Notes: a model not told the origin generated them from the letters alone. A stretch of DNA of 64,000 nucleotides from Alkaliphilus sp. B6464 (GCF_018141165.1 NZ_CP058557.1:1-64000), one strand, 5' to 3'; shown: positions 44,252-53,631, counted from the stretch's first letter. A program made the numbers and translations.

Positions 44252-45157
44252 TTATTTTTCTTTCAAATCTAACCCAGACGCTTTATTATCTAACATTCTC
44301 TTGATAATTTCAGCAATATATGCTCCTGCTTCTACTGCTGGGGTTCCTTGTCTGTGAATATTGGAAACTACCGTCCTTCTAGCCTCTGGCATACCAATAG
44401 TTGGTTTATAAGCTATATATGCACTCATAGATTCTGATGTAACAAGGCCTGGTCTTTCTCCGATTAAAAGACAGACCACATCAGCTCCTGTTGCTTCACC
44501 AATTTGGTCCATAGCTGGTACGCGACAATGTTTTATAAAAACAACCTGTCCAAAGTCAAGTCCAAATACCTTGAGTCCTTGTTGTAAAGAAGGTACAATA
44601 TCTTTAATATTTGCCTCTATTGCTGCTGAACTTAAACCATCACCAACGATAACTTGTACTTTCTGATTTGGTTTCACAGCCTTTTTTATTGCATTTATTA
44701 CTTCATTTGAAAACCTACGGCCTAAATCTGGACGTGTAAGATATTCATCTTTATCCTTGCATTCAGTAGCAACCTCTACAAATCCAAGTTCCTTAACTAG
44801 ATCTTCATTAACATAAGAGAATACAGCATCCTGGGCAGCAGCATGGTCAGCACGAAATCGAAGACTAGGTTCTGTCATATATCTTGGACCTGCCCTCCAC
44901 AATCCTAAGCGAGCTGGTGTATAGGATTTCATTTTTAAATAACCTTCTTTATCTACTGGATCTGGTACTAAAAATTGCTTCCGAATATCTACTTCTGTAA
45001 TATCTGGTATAAATCCCTCTTCAACTTCCTGGGGCTTAGTAGATTGCATTGTGCCTACAGTTGCTTTTGTGGTTGAACCATTTATAACTGGTGATACTTC
45101 ATCTACCATTTCATTTAAAATTGATTTAATCATTTCTTTTAAGCCTAATTCATCCAT
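44252..45157 (-). CDS. eutC: EutC, ethanolamine ammonia-lyase small subunit
   Basis: A 301-residue small subunit. Conserved segments include [19 protein letters not shown] near residue 140, [16 protein letters not shown] near 170 and [20 protein letters not shown] near 232, which shape the B12 cleft. The N-terminal 20 residues ([19 protein letters not shown]) form a targeting helix. Pairs with EutB encoded 24 bases upstream to deaminate ethanolamine to acetaldehyde and ammonia. Confidence 0.96.
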   Translation of the reverse strand: MDELGLKEMIKSILNEMVDEVSPVINGSTTKATVGTMQSTKPQEVEEGFIPDITEVDIRKQFLVPDPVDKEGYLKMKSYTPARLGLWRAGPRYMTEPSLRFRADHAAAQDAVFSYVNEDLVKELGFVEVATECKDKDEYLTRPDLGRRFSNEVINAIKKAVKPNQKVQVIVGDGLSSAAIEANIKDIVPSLQQGLKVFGLDFGQVVFIKHCRVPAMDQIGEATGADVVCLLIGERPGLVTSESMSAYIAYKPTIGMPEARRTVVSNIHRQGTPAVEAGAYIAEIIKRMLDNKASGLDLKEK

Positions 45158-45181
45158 TGGTTATCCTCCTCTTAGAAATAT

Positions 45182-46549
45182 TTAATGCTTCAAGAATACA
45201 GATGCATCACCAGCTTTAGAAGTTAAACGTCCATTTTCACTGAATCCCATTTTTTCTAACCATTGGTCAAATTCTTTTATTGTCCGCTTATTTAATAACT
45301 GTCTAATTGATGCACCCTCATGGTACCCTGTGGTTTGATAATTCAACATGACATCATCACCACTTGGAATAGACATAATAAAGTTTACACCAGCTACTGC
45401 AAGTAAAACCGTTAAGTTTTCAGCATCATTTTGATCAGCCTTCATATGGTTGGTGTAACAAACATCACAACCCATGGAAATACCAGTTAACTTACCCATA
45501 AAATGATCCTCTAGACCTGCACGAATAACTTGTTTAGAGTCATACAGATATTCTGGCCCAATAAATCCAACAACTGTATTAACAAGGAATGGATCAAAAT
45601 ATTTTGCAAATCCATAACATCTAGCTTCCATAGTCAGTTGATCTACACCATGATGAGCATCGGAAGAAAGCTCTGAACCTTGACCTGTCTCAAAGTACAT
45701 AACATTTGGACCTACTGCCGTACCCAACTTCAAAGCCATGTCCCTTGCTTCTGAAAGCATCTTTGCAGAAATCCCAAAAGCTGTATTTCCTTTTTCAGAT
45801 CCTGCAATAGATTGGAATACCAATCCTGTTGGAGCCCCTTGCGCCATTGCTTCCATCTGAGTAGCTACATGAGCTAAAACAACATGTTGTGTTGGTATTT
45901 CCCACTCATTAATGAAATCATTAAATTTATGAAGAATACGCTTTACACTTTCTGTTGTATCATCTACTGGATTTAGACCTATTACTGCATCTCCAGATCC
46001 CATAGATAGACCTTCCATAACTGAAGCCATGATACCATCAACATTATCAGTAGGATGATTTGGTTGTAGACGGGTTGAAAAAGTTCCTGGAAGACCAATT
46101 GTAGTATTAGCAGTCTTAGTTATTGTAATCTTTTGAGCGCCTACTATTAAGTCTAAGTTGGACATAATTTTGGTAACTGCTGCTACCATTTCAGCAGTTA
46201 GACCATTTGATATACGGTGAATGTCATAGTTTGTCGTATTGCTACTTAAAATCCATTCTCTTAATTCAGCTACTGTCCAATTTTTAATCTTTTCATAAGT
46301 TTTAAGATTAACATTATCAATAATAATGCGTGTTACCTCATCCTTTTCATATGGTACTGCAGGGTTGTTAAATAAATCTGAAAGCGTTAATTGTGATAGA
46401 ACAACCTTAGCTGCAACTCTTTCTTCAGCGCTATCTGCCGCAACTCCAGCTAAATTATCCCCGGATTTTTCTTCATTAGCCTTTCCCATAACTTCCATTA
46501 CAGACGAAAATTGATAGGTTTTTCCAAAAAGCTTTGTCTTTAAAATCAT
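45182..46549 (-). CDS. eutB: EutB, ethanolamine ammonia-lyase large subunit
   Basis: A 455-residue TIM-barrel catalytic subunit, the length of the E. coli protein. Signature stretches include NHPTDNVDGIMASVMEGLSM near residue 180, GLNPVDD near 207 and MYFETGQGSELSSDAHHGVD near 295. It holds adenosylcobalamin with EutC and generates the substrate radical. The gene sits between eutA and eutC with short gaps and an AGGAGG site. Confidence 0.97.
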   Translation of the reverse strand: MILKTKLFGKTYQFSSVMEVMGKANEEKSGDNLAGVAADSAEERVAAKVVLSQLTLSDLFNNPAVPYEKDEVTRIIIDNVNLKTYEKIKNWTVAELREWILSSNTTNYDIHRISNGLTAEMVAAVTKIMSNLDLIVGAQKITITKTANTTIGLPGTFSTRLQPNHPTDNVDGIMASVMEGLSMGSGDAVIGLNPVDDTTESVKRILHKFNDFINEWEIPTQHVVLAHVATQMEAMAQGAPTGLVFQSIAGSEKGNTAFGISAKMLSEARDMALKLGTAVGPNVMYFETGQGSELSSDAHHGVDQLTMEARCYGFAKYFDPFLVNTVVGFIGPEYLYDSKQVIRAGLEDHFMGKLTGISMGCDVCYTNHMKADQNDAENLTVLLAVAGVNFIMSIPSGDDVMLNYQTTGYHEGASIRQLLNKRTIKEFDQWLEKMGFSENGRLTSKAGDASVFLKH

Positions 46550-46569
46550 TGTACATCCTCCTTTTATCT

Positions 46570-48000
46570 TTAACTAAATACTAATGTCTTTACTACTACT
46601 GGTAAAACAGAACCTTCTGCAATCGGCTTTCCAATATCGATATAGTCTCCATTACGTACATGAACATTATCTATACATACAAATGGATAATCTTTAGGAA
46701 GATGTGCATAAAGGCTATGACCCAGTGCCTTTGCCATATCCTCTTTCACTATAATAACAAGTGGCAATTTCTCCTTAATCAACAAATCTAAACCCTTTAT
46801 TATTTCTTTCGCCAAACCTTGAATAAATTGGAAGGATGGGCTATGTACACCTTCTACACCCAATCCAATAATTTGCACTTCTCCATCTACCATAAACCAT
46901 TTTACTTTTTCTTGAATAATATCCCCTAAATTCCCACAATTATTCACACTTTCATCATCTTTGGATAGCTGTAAGATGGGGATATTCTTAAGTGGAAGTA
47001 TATCTTCTTTATAGGTGATTGTACTCCCAGAAACATCAGTGGTATGTGATCCTGCTCCTACTACAGTTGCACGAATGGTTTCTACAGTTGGAATCACCTT
47101 AAGGGCTGTCATAAGAAGTGAATCACTTATTCTCTTACCTAATAAAACTCCAATATCGCCATATGCAAAGGGATTTTGTAAACTTTCTTTTGTAATGCCA
47201 TCTGCTACGCCACCTGAAAATGAAATACATTTAATTTGAAGCTTTGTGTTCAATGGTTTGTTGGTTATCAACAAGTCAAAATAAGGACTCCTTTTGCCTA
47301 ATCCAATGCTGTTTTCCAATACCTGTACAAATATATCTAAAAGTTTATCTAATTCCTTAAGATTTATCTTTTCGTTTAAGTGAATATCTAAAGCTTCTCT
47401 TTTGATGATTTCCTTCACTTTTGGGGAAATATAACGAATAATTTCACTGGTATCCACCTTTATCAAGCGACCCCCAATATCAAAGCAAGCCGTATCCTCA
47501 ATATCCCCATCGTTAAATACTACTAGGTTTGTTGTCCCGCCTCCAATATCAAGGTTTACCGCCGTCGTGTGTTGGCTTTCAGAATAGGAATAAGTCCCTG
47601 CTCCTTTACCAGCGATAATGCTCTCTAAATCGGGACCAGCTGTTGCCACAACAAAATCTCCAGCAAAACCACTTAAAGCTTTAGCGACTGTCTGGGCATT
47701 TTCCTTTCGGACTGTTTCCCCAGTTATAATGATTGCCCCAGTATGAATATCTGATTTTGTAATACCTGCTCTTTTGTATTGCTGCTCTACAAATGCCTTT
47801 ATACCATCGGAATCTATTAGATTGTTTTCTAATATAGGAGTAAAGATAATATCACTCTTAAATATCACCTTTTTATCCGTAATGGAAACCCTTGGAATTG
47901 TAAAAACTGATGCCATATTTTCAATTGAAAGTTCTGACAAAATTAATTGTGTTGTTGATGTTCCAATATCAATACCAACGCTTAATAAAGTTTCTGACAT
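46570..48000 (-). CDS. eutA: EutA, ethanolamine ammonia-lyase reactivating ATPase
   Basis: A 476-residue actin-fold (ASKHA) protein with phosphate loops GIDIGTSTTQLILSEL near residue 8 and NLDIGGGTTNLVVF near residue 148. EutA exchanges damaged cobalamin for fresh coenzyme in EutBC using ATP. It starts behind AAAGGGAG and follows a 153-base leader carrying a candidate EutV-dependent antiterminator, so the catalytic genes may be induced separately from the genes before it. Confidence 0.95.
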   Translation of the reverse strand: MSETLLSVGIDIGTSTTQLILSELSIENMASVFTIPRVSITDKKVIFKSDIIFTPILENNLIDSDGIKAFVEQQYKRAGITKSDIHTGAIIITGETVRKENAQTVAKALSGFAGDFVVATAGPDLESIIAGKGAGTYSYSESQHTTAVNLDIGGGTTNLVVFNDGDIEDTACFDIGGRLIKVDTSEIIRYISPKVKEIIKREALDIHLNEKINLKELDKLLDIFVQVLENSIGLGKRSPYFDLLITNKPLNTKLQIKCISFSGGVADGITKESLQNPFAYGDIGVLLGKRISDSLLMTALKVIPTVETIRATVVGAGSHTTDVSGSTITYKEDILPLKNIPILQLSKDDESVNNCGNLGDIIQEKVKWFMVDGEVQIIGLGVEGVHSPSFQFIQGLAKEIIKGLDLLIKEKLPLVIIVKEDMAKALGHSLYAHLPKDYPFVCIDNVHVRNGDYIDIGKPIAEGSVLPVVVKTLVFS

Positions 48001-48042
48001 CTTATCTACTCCCTTTAAATATGTTGAATATTTTAAAACTTT

Positions 48043-48127
48043 TTAAAAAAATAAACGCTTAATAAAAGGTCCATAATTGTCCCCCTATTAAGCGCCTTTG
48101 CTTTTATCTATGACCTTGTTGTCATAG
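48043..48127 (-). promoter_or_regulatory. Candidate EutV-type (ANTAR) antiterminator plus terminator
   Basis: On the minus strand hairpin P1 (48108-48127) is CTATGAC-AACAAG-GTCATAG. P2 (48090-48103) is AAGC-AAAGGC-GCTT. The 3' arm of P2 is also the 5' arm of a terminator, GCGCTTAATA..TATTAAGCGT (48054-48095), followed by a run of seven T. Two hairpins with six-base loops, the second overlapping a terminator, is the known EutV target design (AGCAANGRRGCUY). Each loop departs from that consensus by one base. Confidence 0.65.
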
Positions 48128-48153
48128 TTTATATATTAATTTTTAAATGTAAT

Positions 48154-48498
48154 TTAAGTGCTAGATAAAGGTACAACAGTAAAATCTAAAAGACTTTCCA
48201 TGGTTTCTAAAATATTTTCTAAAGCAATCTTAACCGAGGAAACATCCCCTATTATAACCACCGCACCTGAAAACCTGTCAACAAAACCAATTTCTATTTC
48301 AGCTGCTTTTATTGCTATATCAACAGCGATAATTGATGCTTCACTTGGTGTTATAGTTAAAATGCCGACTGCTTCATTTCCAGATTGCACTATACCCATC
48401 TTTTGATACAGTTCTGAATCAGCTTTTGCAATAACATGTGCAACGGTGATTTGTTTACCAGGAACATATTCCTGTATAATTCTCTCGCTTACCTCCAA
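48154..48498 (-). CDS. eutS: EutS, BMC shell protein (copy 1)
   Basis: A 114-residue circularly permuted BMC protein: EYVPGKQITVAHVIAKAD near the start and GILTITPSEASIIAVDIAIK in the middle. EutS hexamers have a characteristic bent shape and help form shell edges. It is 24 bases after eutG and is followed by the antiterminator element. It is about as long as, but clearly different from, the second copy at 50751. Confidence 0.94.
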   Translation of the reverse strand: MEVSERIIQEYVPGKQITVAHVIAKADSELYQKMGIVQSGNEAVGILTITPSEASIIAVDIAIKAAEIEIGFVDRFSGAVVIIGDVSSVKIALENILETMESLLDFTVVPLSST

Positions 48499-48522
48499 GT
48501 AATCACCTCATTTAATCAAAAC

Positions 48523-49662
48523 TTATATAAATGATTTCCTTAGAATACTAATTACATCCTCTTTAGTTGAGGCAATAGGGTTTGTTGCTGTACAACGATC
48601 TGCAAGAGCAGCTTCTGCTATTACATTTTTATCTGATTCAAATTGTTCCTTGCTAACCCCCCATTCAGAAAGACTCTTTGGAATGGAAAGTCTCTTTTGA
48701 AGTGCAAGGATTGCATTTACTAAACTTCGTACACCTATTTGTGCGTTTCCAGCATTTAATCCTAAGAATTTAGCGATTTCTGCATACCGATTTGCAACAG
48801 GGTTGGTATTCTTACTATAATTTCCTTCAATAACCCCTGTATTATAGCGAATAACATTTGGTAATAAGATACCATTTATTCTTCCATGCGGAATATGCCA
48901 ACGTGCTCCTGCTGCATGTGCTATACCATGGTTTAACCCTAATGAAGCTATGTTAAAGGCCATTCCAGCCATTGTTGATGCCATATGCATTTTTTCACGT
49001 GCTTCTTTATCATTTCCATCTTTATAAGCTCTATCTAGATAAGTGAATACATAGCGAATAGCTTTTTCACTTAAAGCATCAGAGATATCATTGGCATTAG
49101 TGGAAACATAAGCTTCAATAGCGTGAGTAAGAACATCAATACCCGTATCAGCAGTTTGCTTAGGTGGTAAACCTGCAACAAGACCAGCATCTAAAATAGC
49201 TTCATCTGGCAATATTTCATCCGTAATCAATGGATATTTTATTCCCTTTTCATCATCGGTGATAATCGAGAAATTCGTAACCTCTGAACCCGTTCCACTT
49301 GTTGTAGGAATAGTGACAAATCGTATCCCACTAAATCTATCAGTCAATTTACCAAAATAAAGCATAGCTTTTGCTGCATCTATAGCAGAGCCACCACCTA
49401 TTGCTAATAAAATTGTAGCTGGAAAACCCTTACTATATTCTAACCCAGCAACAATGTTGTCAATTGGGGGATCTGGAATAACTTCAGAAAACACCATTAT
49501 TTCTGTGCTGCTATCAATATAGTTTCTAATATGTGAAAGTAACTCTGATGAAGCAATAAAAGAATCTGTTACTATCAAAATCTTTTCATTCTTGAAATCT
49601 GATAATCTCTTTAGGCTTTCTGTACCAATATATAATGTTGTTCCAAATCTTATTTCTTGCAT
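48523..49662 (-). CDS. eutG: EutG, iron-type alcohol dehydrogenase
   Basis: A 379-residue class III (iron-dependent) alcohol dehydrogenase. The NAD loop is AIGGGSAIDAAKAM near residue 87 and the metal ligands are in DVLTHAIEAYVS near 186, HGIAHAAGARWHIPHGR near 250. It reduces acetaldehyde to ethanol and regenerates NAD+ for EutE within the compartment. It lies between the adenosyltransferase and eutS1 genes. Confidence 0.93.
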   Translation of the reverse strand: MQEIRFGTTLYIGTESLKRLSDFKNEKILIVTDSFIASSELLSHIRNYIDSSTEIMVFSEVIPDPPIDNIVAGLEYSKGFPATILLAIGGGSAIDAAKAMLYFGKLTDRFSGIRFVTIPTTSGTGSEVTNFSIITDDEKGIKYPLITDEILPDEAILDAGLVAGLPPKQTADTGIDVLTHAIEAYVSTNANDISDALSEKAIRYVFTYLDRAYKDGNDKEAREKMHMASTMAGMAFNIASLGLNHGIAHAAGARWHIPHGRINGILLPNVIRYNTGVIEGNYSKNTNPVANRYAEIAKFLGLNAGNAQIGVRSLVNAILALQKRLSIPKSLSEWGVSKEQFESDKNVIAEAALADRCTATNPIASTKEDVISILRKSFI

Positions 49663-49709
49663 AGCATACTACCCCTTCCTAACAAAAAAGTCATAGGTAT
49701 TCCTAGTTA

Positions 49710-50288
49710 TTATAAATCTTCTTTTTTCAAATCTATATGGAATACCTTTCCACTTCTTTCATAAAGCACATCTTCTATGCCTTCATTTGCATTTGCAACA
49801 CGTGCTATTGAAAAAAAGTAATCTGATAAGCGATTAACAAATATCAAAACTTCTTCATTCATATCATTAGTCCATTGGAACGTTACTATCTCTCTTTCTG
49901 CTCTCCTGGCAATTGTTCTACAAATATGCAAAATACTTGCTGCTTGTGAACCACCTGGCAAAATAAAAGACTCCACTTCTTGAGGAATACCTGCATGGGC
50001 GTCAATGCACTTTTCAATCCACTCTGTCAAAGCAGATGTAACTCGGTACGTTCCTTTTCCCGCTGGCGTTGCCAAATCGTTGCCACAATCAAATAAATAC
50101 TGTTGGATCTGTGTTAATTCATTCTTCAAAGAATCATTGTTCTTTATAAGTGTAATAGCATATCCTACAAAACTATTTAATTCATCAATAGTTCCATATG
50201 CTTTTATACGTTCACTATCTTTTGCTAATTGAATACCACCGATTATCTTAGTATACCCTTTATCACCAGTTCTAGTATAAATTTGCAA
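49710..50288 (-). CDS. PduO-type cob(I)alamin adenosyltransferase
   Basis: A 192-residue helical-bundle enzyme. The ATP motif is YTRTGDKGYTKIIGG at residues 4-18 and the cobalamin-site segment is CRTIARRAEREIV near residue 130, both complete. It makes adenosylcobalamin for ethanolamine ammonia-lyase. The class is that of PduO rather than EutT, so in this operon it is the more convincing supplier of coenzyme. It lies 6 bases after eutP. Confidence 0.93.
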   Translation of the reverse strand: MQIYTRTGDKGYTKIIGGIQLAKDSERIKAYGTIDELNSFVGYAITLIKNNDSLKNELTQIQQYLFDCGNDLATPAGKGTYRVTSALTEWIEKCIDAHAGIPQEVESFILPGGSQAASILHICRTIARRAEREIVTFQWTNDMNEEVLIFVNRLSDYFFSIARVANANEGIEDVLYERSGKVFHIDLKKEDL

Positions 50289-50293
50289 ATTTA

Positions 50294-50734
50294 TTACTCC
50301 TCCTCCTTAGAAAGATAGGCTATCAACTCTGCTACTCCTTCATCTTCAACAGCAGAGAGACGAAAATTTTTCTCAACACCTGCTAATTCTAATCTTTTCT
50401 CAGCATTTATAATAGCTTCTTGATTTGGTGCTAGATCTATCTTTGTAATAATACCTATACATGGTTTCGTAAAATTTTGTGCAAAATAGGGTGAAAATGT
50501 CTGGCCTAATTCCGTCACGCTACAAACGAATCCAATGATATCTGAACTAGCAGCCATCATTTGTAAAGCGCTATAGAATCTTCTATGCAAGACAAACTCA
50601 CCCGGTGTATCAATCATCTGAGAATAGAACTCTACTGATTGGGTTTTTTTATATTTAATGCTCTCTCCTTGAATCCTTTGGCAAAGGGTGGTTTTCCCAC
50701 TTCCAACTGATCCAATCAACATAATTTTTTTCAT
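50294..50734 (-). CDS. eutP: EutP/PduV-type small GTPase-like protein
   Basis: A 146-residue P-loop protein: Walker A GSVGSGKTTL near residue 7, the DTPGEF switch near residue 45 and ITKIDLA near residue 95 as guanine-specificity motif. EutP has been linked to acetate kinase activity and PduV to shell positioning, so the role is not settled. It is 17 bases after eutS2. Confidence 0.92.
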   Translation of the reverse strand: MKKIMLIGSVGSGKTTLCQRIQGESIKYKKTQSVEFYSQMIDTPGEFVLHRRFYSALQMMAASSDIIGFVCSVTELGQTFSPYFAQNFTKPCIGIITKIDLAPNQEAIINAEKRLELAGVEKNFRLSAVEDEGVAELIAYLSKEEE

Positions 50735-50750
50735 TTTCTATACCCACCTA

Positions 50751-51095
50751 TTATGTTCTTGTTATTTTGGGGACAGAAAACTGCATAAGTTCTCTTAAAG
50801 AAATAACAACCTGTTCCATAGCAGATTGTACAGCTGACACATCCCCTAAGATAAATACAGACCCACTGAACCTATCAACAAATCCTATTTTAATAGGTGC
50901 AGTCTTTTTAGCTATATCCACAGCGATGATTGCAACCTCTGGTGGGGTTATGGTTAAAATACCAATTGCACGATACCTTTCATGATTCAAGCCTAATTTT
51001 TCAAAGATTCGATCATCTGGATTTGCTATAATATGCGCTAATGTCACTTGTTTACCTGGTACTGATTCAAATATCTTTCTTTCTAATATATCCAT
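50751..51095 (-). CDS. eutS: EutS, BMC shell protein (copy 2), first gene of the operon
   Basis: A 114-residue permuted BMC protein beginning MDILERKIFESVPGKQVTLA with GILTITPPEVAIIAVDIAKK in the middle. The frame opens at 51125, but the ATG at 51093-51095 gives the same length as copy 1 and conserves the N-terminus, so it is preferred although the ribosome site (GGGGAA) is modest. It is the promoter-proximal gene of the eut operon. Confidence 0.9.
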   Translation of the reverse strand: MDILERKIFESVPGKQVTLAHIIANPDDRIFEKLGLNHERYRAIGILTITPPEVAIIAVDIAKKTAPIKIGFVDRFSGSVFILGDVSAVQSAMEQVVISLRELMQFSVPKITRT

Positions 51096-51284
51096 ATATT
51101 TCCCCATTTCATAATAAAAGCACAATACACATTATTTATACGTTCTTTGCTTTATAATGTCAGTATAAGTATTTACTTTATAAACAAATTTTAATCACTT
51201 AGAATTTGTTTTAGTTTTTTATAGGCTATCTTCTTTTCTTCTAATTTTTCTGATGAAATTTCGAGTATTTAATCTTATCTACAA
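51096..51284 (-). promoter_or_regulatory. Upstream region of the eut operon
   Basis: A divergent promoter region shared with spoVB. On the minus strand ACATTAT at about 51157 and ATAATGT at about 51134 could close a hairpin whose loop contains AAAGCAAAGAAC, reminiscent of one EutV half-site. No terminator follows it, so its meaning is uncertain. Confidence 0.35.
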
Positions 51285-51318
51285 GAATATATATAGTTAC
51301 GTGTCCTGTGCATACAGT
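51285..51318 (+). promoter_or_regulatory. Sigma-E-like promoter of spoVB
   Basis: GAATATATATA followed after about 16 bases by GCATACAGT, close to the sigma-E -35 (ATATT-like) and -10 (CATACANT) elements. spoVB is a sigma-E gene in Bacillus, which agrees. The start codon is 24 bases downstream of the -10. Confidence 0.65.
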
Positions 51319-51341
51319 GTGAATATCGGCGAGGTGATGAT

Positions 51342-52886
51342 TTGAAAAAGAATAGTTTTGTTTATGGATCTATTTTATTGACATTGGTTAATTTTTTTAT
51401 TCGATTTATTGGATTTAGCTATGATATATTGCTATCAAAGCTTATAGGAGCTGAAGGCATTGGTTTATTTCAAATGATAATGCCTGTTCTTATGATTTTT
51501 CTTATTATTACCACTGCCGGTATCCCTACAGCTGTCTCCAAGTTAATCGCAGAATATAATTCTAAAAATAACTATGATGCTGTTAGAAAAACTTATAAAG
51601 TGGCTCTATTATTTACCTTAGCCCTATCCATAGGGCTTAGTTTGATCCTTATTTCATTTAGTAGATTTATTGCTTTGAAGATATTTAGAAATCAAGATGC
51701 CTTACGCTATATTTATTTTCTTCCTCCGGCCATGGTTTTGATTTCTATGACATCTGTTATCAGAGGCTATTATTATGGGTTGAAAATGATGGGTACTGCC
51801 AGTATTTCTGAAATTGTTGAACACGTTACGCGATTTATTATTGTTATAGGCTTGCTGTATTATATTTACCCATTAGATCCTATTCAAGGAGCCTTCATTG
51901 CCATTTGCGGGATTAGCATAGGTGAGTTTTTTGACTTGATATGGCTGCTTTTCATACAAACCCGCTTCACTAAAAGACTCCCATATGTGATCCCTACTCC
52001 AATCAAGATGACCAAACTATTATGGCAAATAATAACTATATCAGCTCCATTGACCATATCGGGACTTTTTAATGTTATTCTGCAATTTGTTAATGCCATC
52101 TTAATACCCCATAGGCTTATGGCTTCAGGATATACAAACAGTGAAGCCATTGCAACCTTTGGAAGAGTCATGGGCATGGCTATGCCCTTAACGTATCTTC
52201 CATATTTCGTTACATCCGCCCTCGTCATCAATATTATTCCCAACTTGTCTGAACAGGTTTTTCTGAAAAATTATAAGTCTGCTAGAAATACTATCCATCT
52301 TGCTGTAAAAATCACCCTATTAGTGTCTATCCCTTTAACTGCACTATATGTTTTTTTTGCAAAACCGTTGGCAGTTTATCTATATAGTGATCCAAAGGCC
52401 AGCCAAGCAATACATATGATGGGTTTTTGTACTGTTTTCCTCGCCATTCAGCATACCTTTTCAGGGATCTTACATGGTCTAGGAAAACAAAAAAACACTA
52501 CTATTCATCGAATAATTGGTATGAATCTTCAGTCTGCTGCTATTTATTACCTTGTAGGCAATCCAACATATGGCATTTATGGGTATTTTATAGGATTTTT
52601 CTTATGTACATTATCCATTTGTATATTGGATTTTTATATTTTATGGAAAATGACCAAAATTAAATTCAAATATGCAGATTTACTTATAAAGCCTTTTTTT
52701 GCTGCTATTTTGATGATATTCTTAATTTTTATGACACAGCAATGGTTACTTTCAATAAATTTTCACCCTTCCGTCAGTTTTGTTTATAGTCTTATCATTG
52801 GCGGCCTAGGTTATATATTCGTCCTCTTAACTACAAAGGTAATCCCAAGGAATTTATTGCATATGTTATTCCGAATAGATGGATAA
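51342..52886 (+). CDS. spoVB: Stage V sporulation protein B (MOP/MVF-family flippase)
   Basis: A 514-residue membrane protein with about 14 helices of the MOP exporter superfamily. The N-terminal half (FIRFIGFSYDILLSKLIGAE then GLFQMIMPVLMI) and RGYYYGLKMMGTASISEIVE near residue 145 match SpoVB. It is thought to flip lipid-linked peptidoglycan precursors for the spore cortex. TTG start with GAGGTGA seven bases upstream. Preceded by a sigma-E-like promoter and followed by its own terminator. Confidence 0.9.
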   Translation: MKKNSFVYGSILLTLVNFFIRFIGFSYDILLSKLIGAEGIGLFQMIMPVLMIFLIITTAGIPTAVSKLIAEYNSKNNYDAVRKTYKVALLFTLALSIGLSLILISFSRFIALKIFRNQDALRYIYFLPPAMVLISMTSVIRGYYYGLKMMGTASISEIVEHVTRFIIVIGLLYYIYPLDPIQGAFIAICGISIGEFFDLIWLLFIQTRFTKRLPYVIPTPIKMTKLLWQIITISAPLTISGLFNVILQFVNAILIPHRLMASGYTNSEAIATFGRVMGMAMPLTYLPYFVTSALVINIIPNLSEQVFLKNYKSARNTIHLAVKITLLVSIPLTALYVFFAKPLAVYLYSDPKASQAIHMMGFCTVFLAIQHTFSGILHGLGKQKNTTIHRIIGMNLQSAAIYYLVGNPTYGIYGYFIGFFLCTLSICILDFYILWKMTKIKFKYADLLIKPFFAAILMIFLIFMTQQWLLSINFHPSVSFVYSLIIGGLGYIFVLLTTKVIPRNLLHMLFRIDG

Positions 52887-52972
52887 ATTACCCTCCATGG
52901 GGCACCCATGAAAATTGTCTCTGTTGCTACAAATATCACTGAAACCATATTTGCCTTAGATCAAGGGTAAAA

Positions 52973-53012
52973 ACAAAGTCCCCTAAACACTCGTCTAGGG
53001 GACTTTGTATAT
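52973..53012 (+). terminator. Terminator of spoVB
   Basis: ACAAAGTCCCCTA pairs perfectly with TAGGGGACTTTGT around a 10-base loop. It lies 85 bases after the spoVB stop and also faces the nitroreductase gene end. Confidence 0.88.
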
Positions 53013-53097
53013 ATTATTAATTTTTATCTGAGTTGCATGAGTGATGTTAAATAAGAATTTTTTTATGAAGTACCATTTTTGATTTATATGTTTATTA

Positions 53098-53631
53098 TTA
53101 CCAAGATTCATAATGTACTATATCTTTTAAATTCTTTCTTGGCCGAGGTCTAGGAGTCTCATTAGGATAACCAACTGTTATAACCCCAACTACATATTTA
53201 TCAGAAGGTATATTTAAAACTGGCCTAATTTCTTCTTGCGTAAACTCTGCAACCCAGCAAGCTCCTAATCCTAAATTATTCGCTTGAAGAAGCATATATC
53301 CTACTGAAATTGCTGTATCTCTAATTATTCGTTTTACTTCAACATGTGGACTATTATCATCAATAGAAATATCTTCTTTTATTCTACACCTCACATCTGC
53401 AATACATATAATAAAAACAGGAGCTGTTAGCATCCATTTTTGATTATGTGAAGCTTCCATTATTTTTTGCATCATTTCTTTAGATTTTACTACTATATAA
53501 TTCCAAGGTTGTGTGTTATTACCTGATGGAGCTAATCTTGCACTTTCAAGTATTTCAGTAATTTTTTCATTTTCAACTGGCTTATCAATATACTTTCTTA
53601 TGCTTCTACGCATTTCAATTTCTTTAATCAT
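53098..53631 (-). CDS. Nitroreductase-family FMN oxidoreductase
   Basis: A 178-residue nitroreductase. FMN-contact segments are RRSIRKYIDKPV near residue 6, SARLAPSGNNTQPWNYIVVK near residue 30 and LGLGACWVAEF near residue 125. It uses NAD(P)H to reduce nitro compounds or quinones; the true substrate is unknown. The frame opens at a TTG at 53652, but AAGGAG is nine bases from the ATG at 53629-53631, so that start is used. Confidence 0.88.
   Translation of the reverse strand: MIKEIEMRRSIRKYIDKPVENEKITEILESARLAPSGNNTQPWNYIVVKSKEMMQKIMEASHNQKWMLTAPVFIICIADVRCRIKEDISIDDNSPHVEVKRIIRDTAISVGYMLLQANNLGLGACWVAEFTQEEIRPVLNIPSDKYVVGVITVGYPNETPRPRPRKNLKDIVHYESW

Noticed and set aside
51096-51284. Second EutV antiterminator ahead of eutS2
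   Set aside because: One AGCAAAGAA-like half-site exists but there is no terminator or second hairpin.
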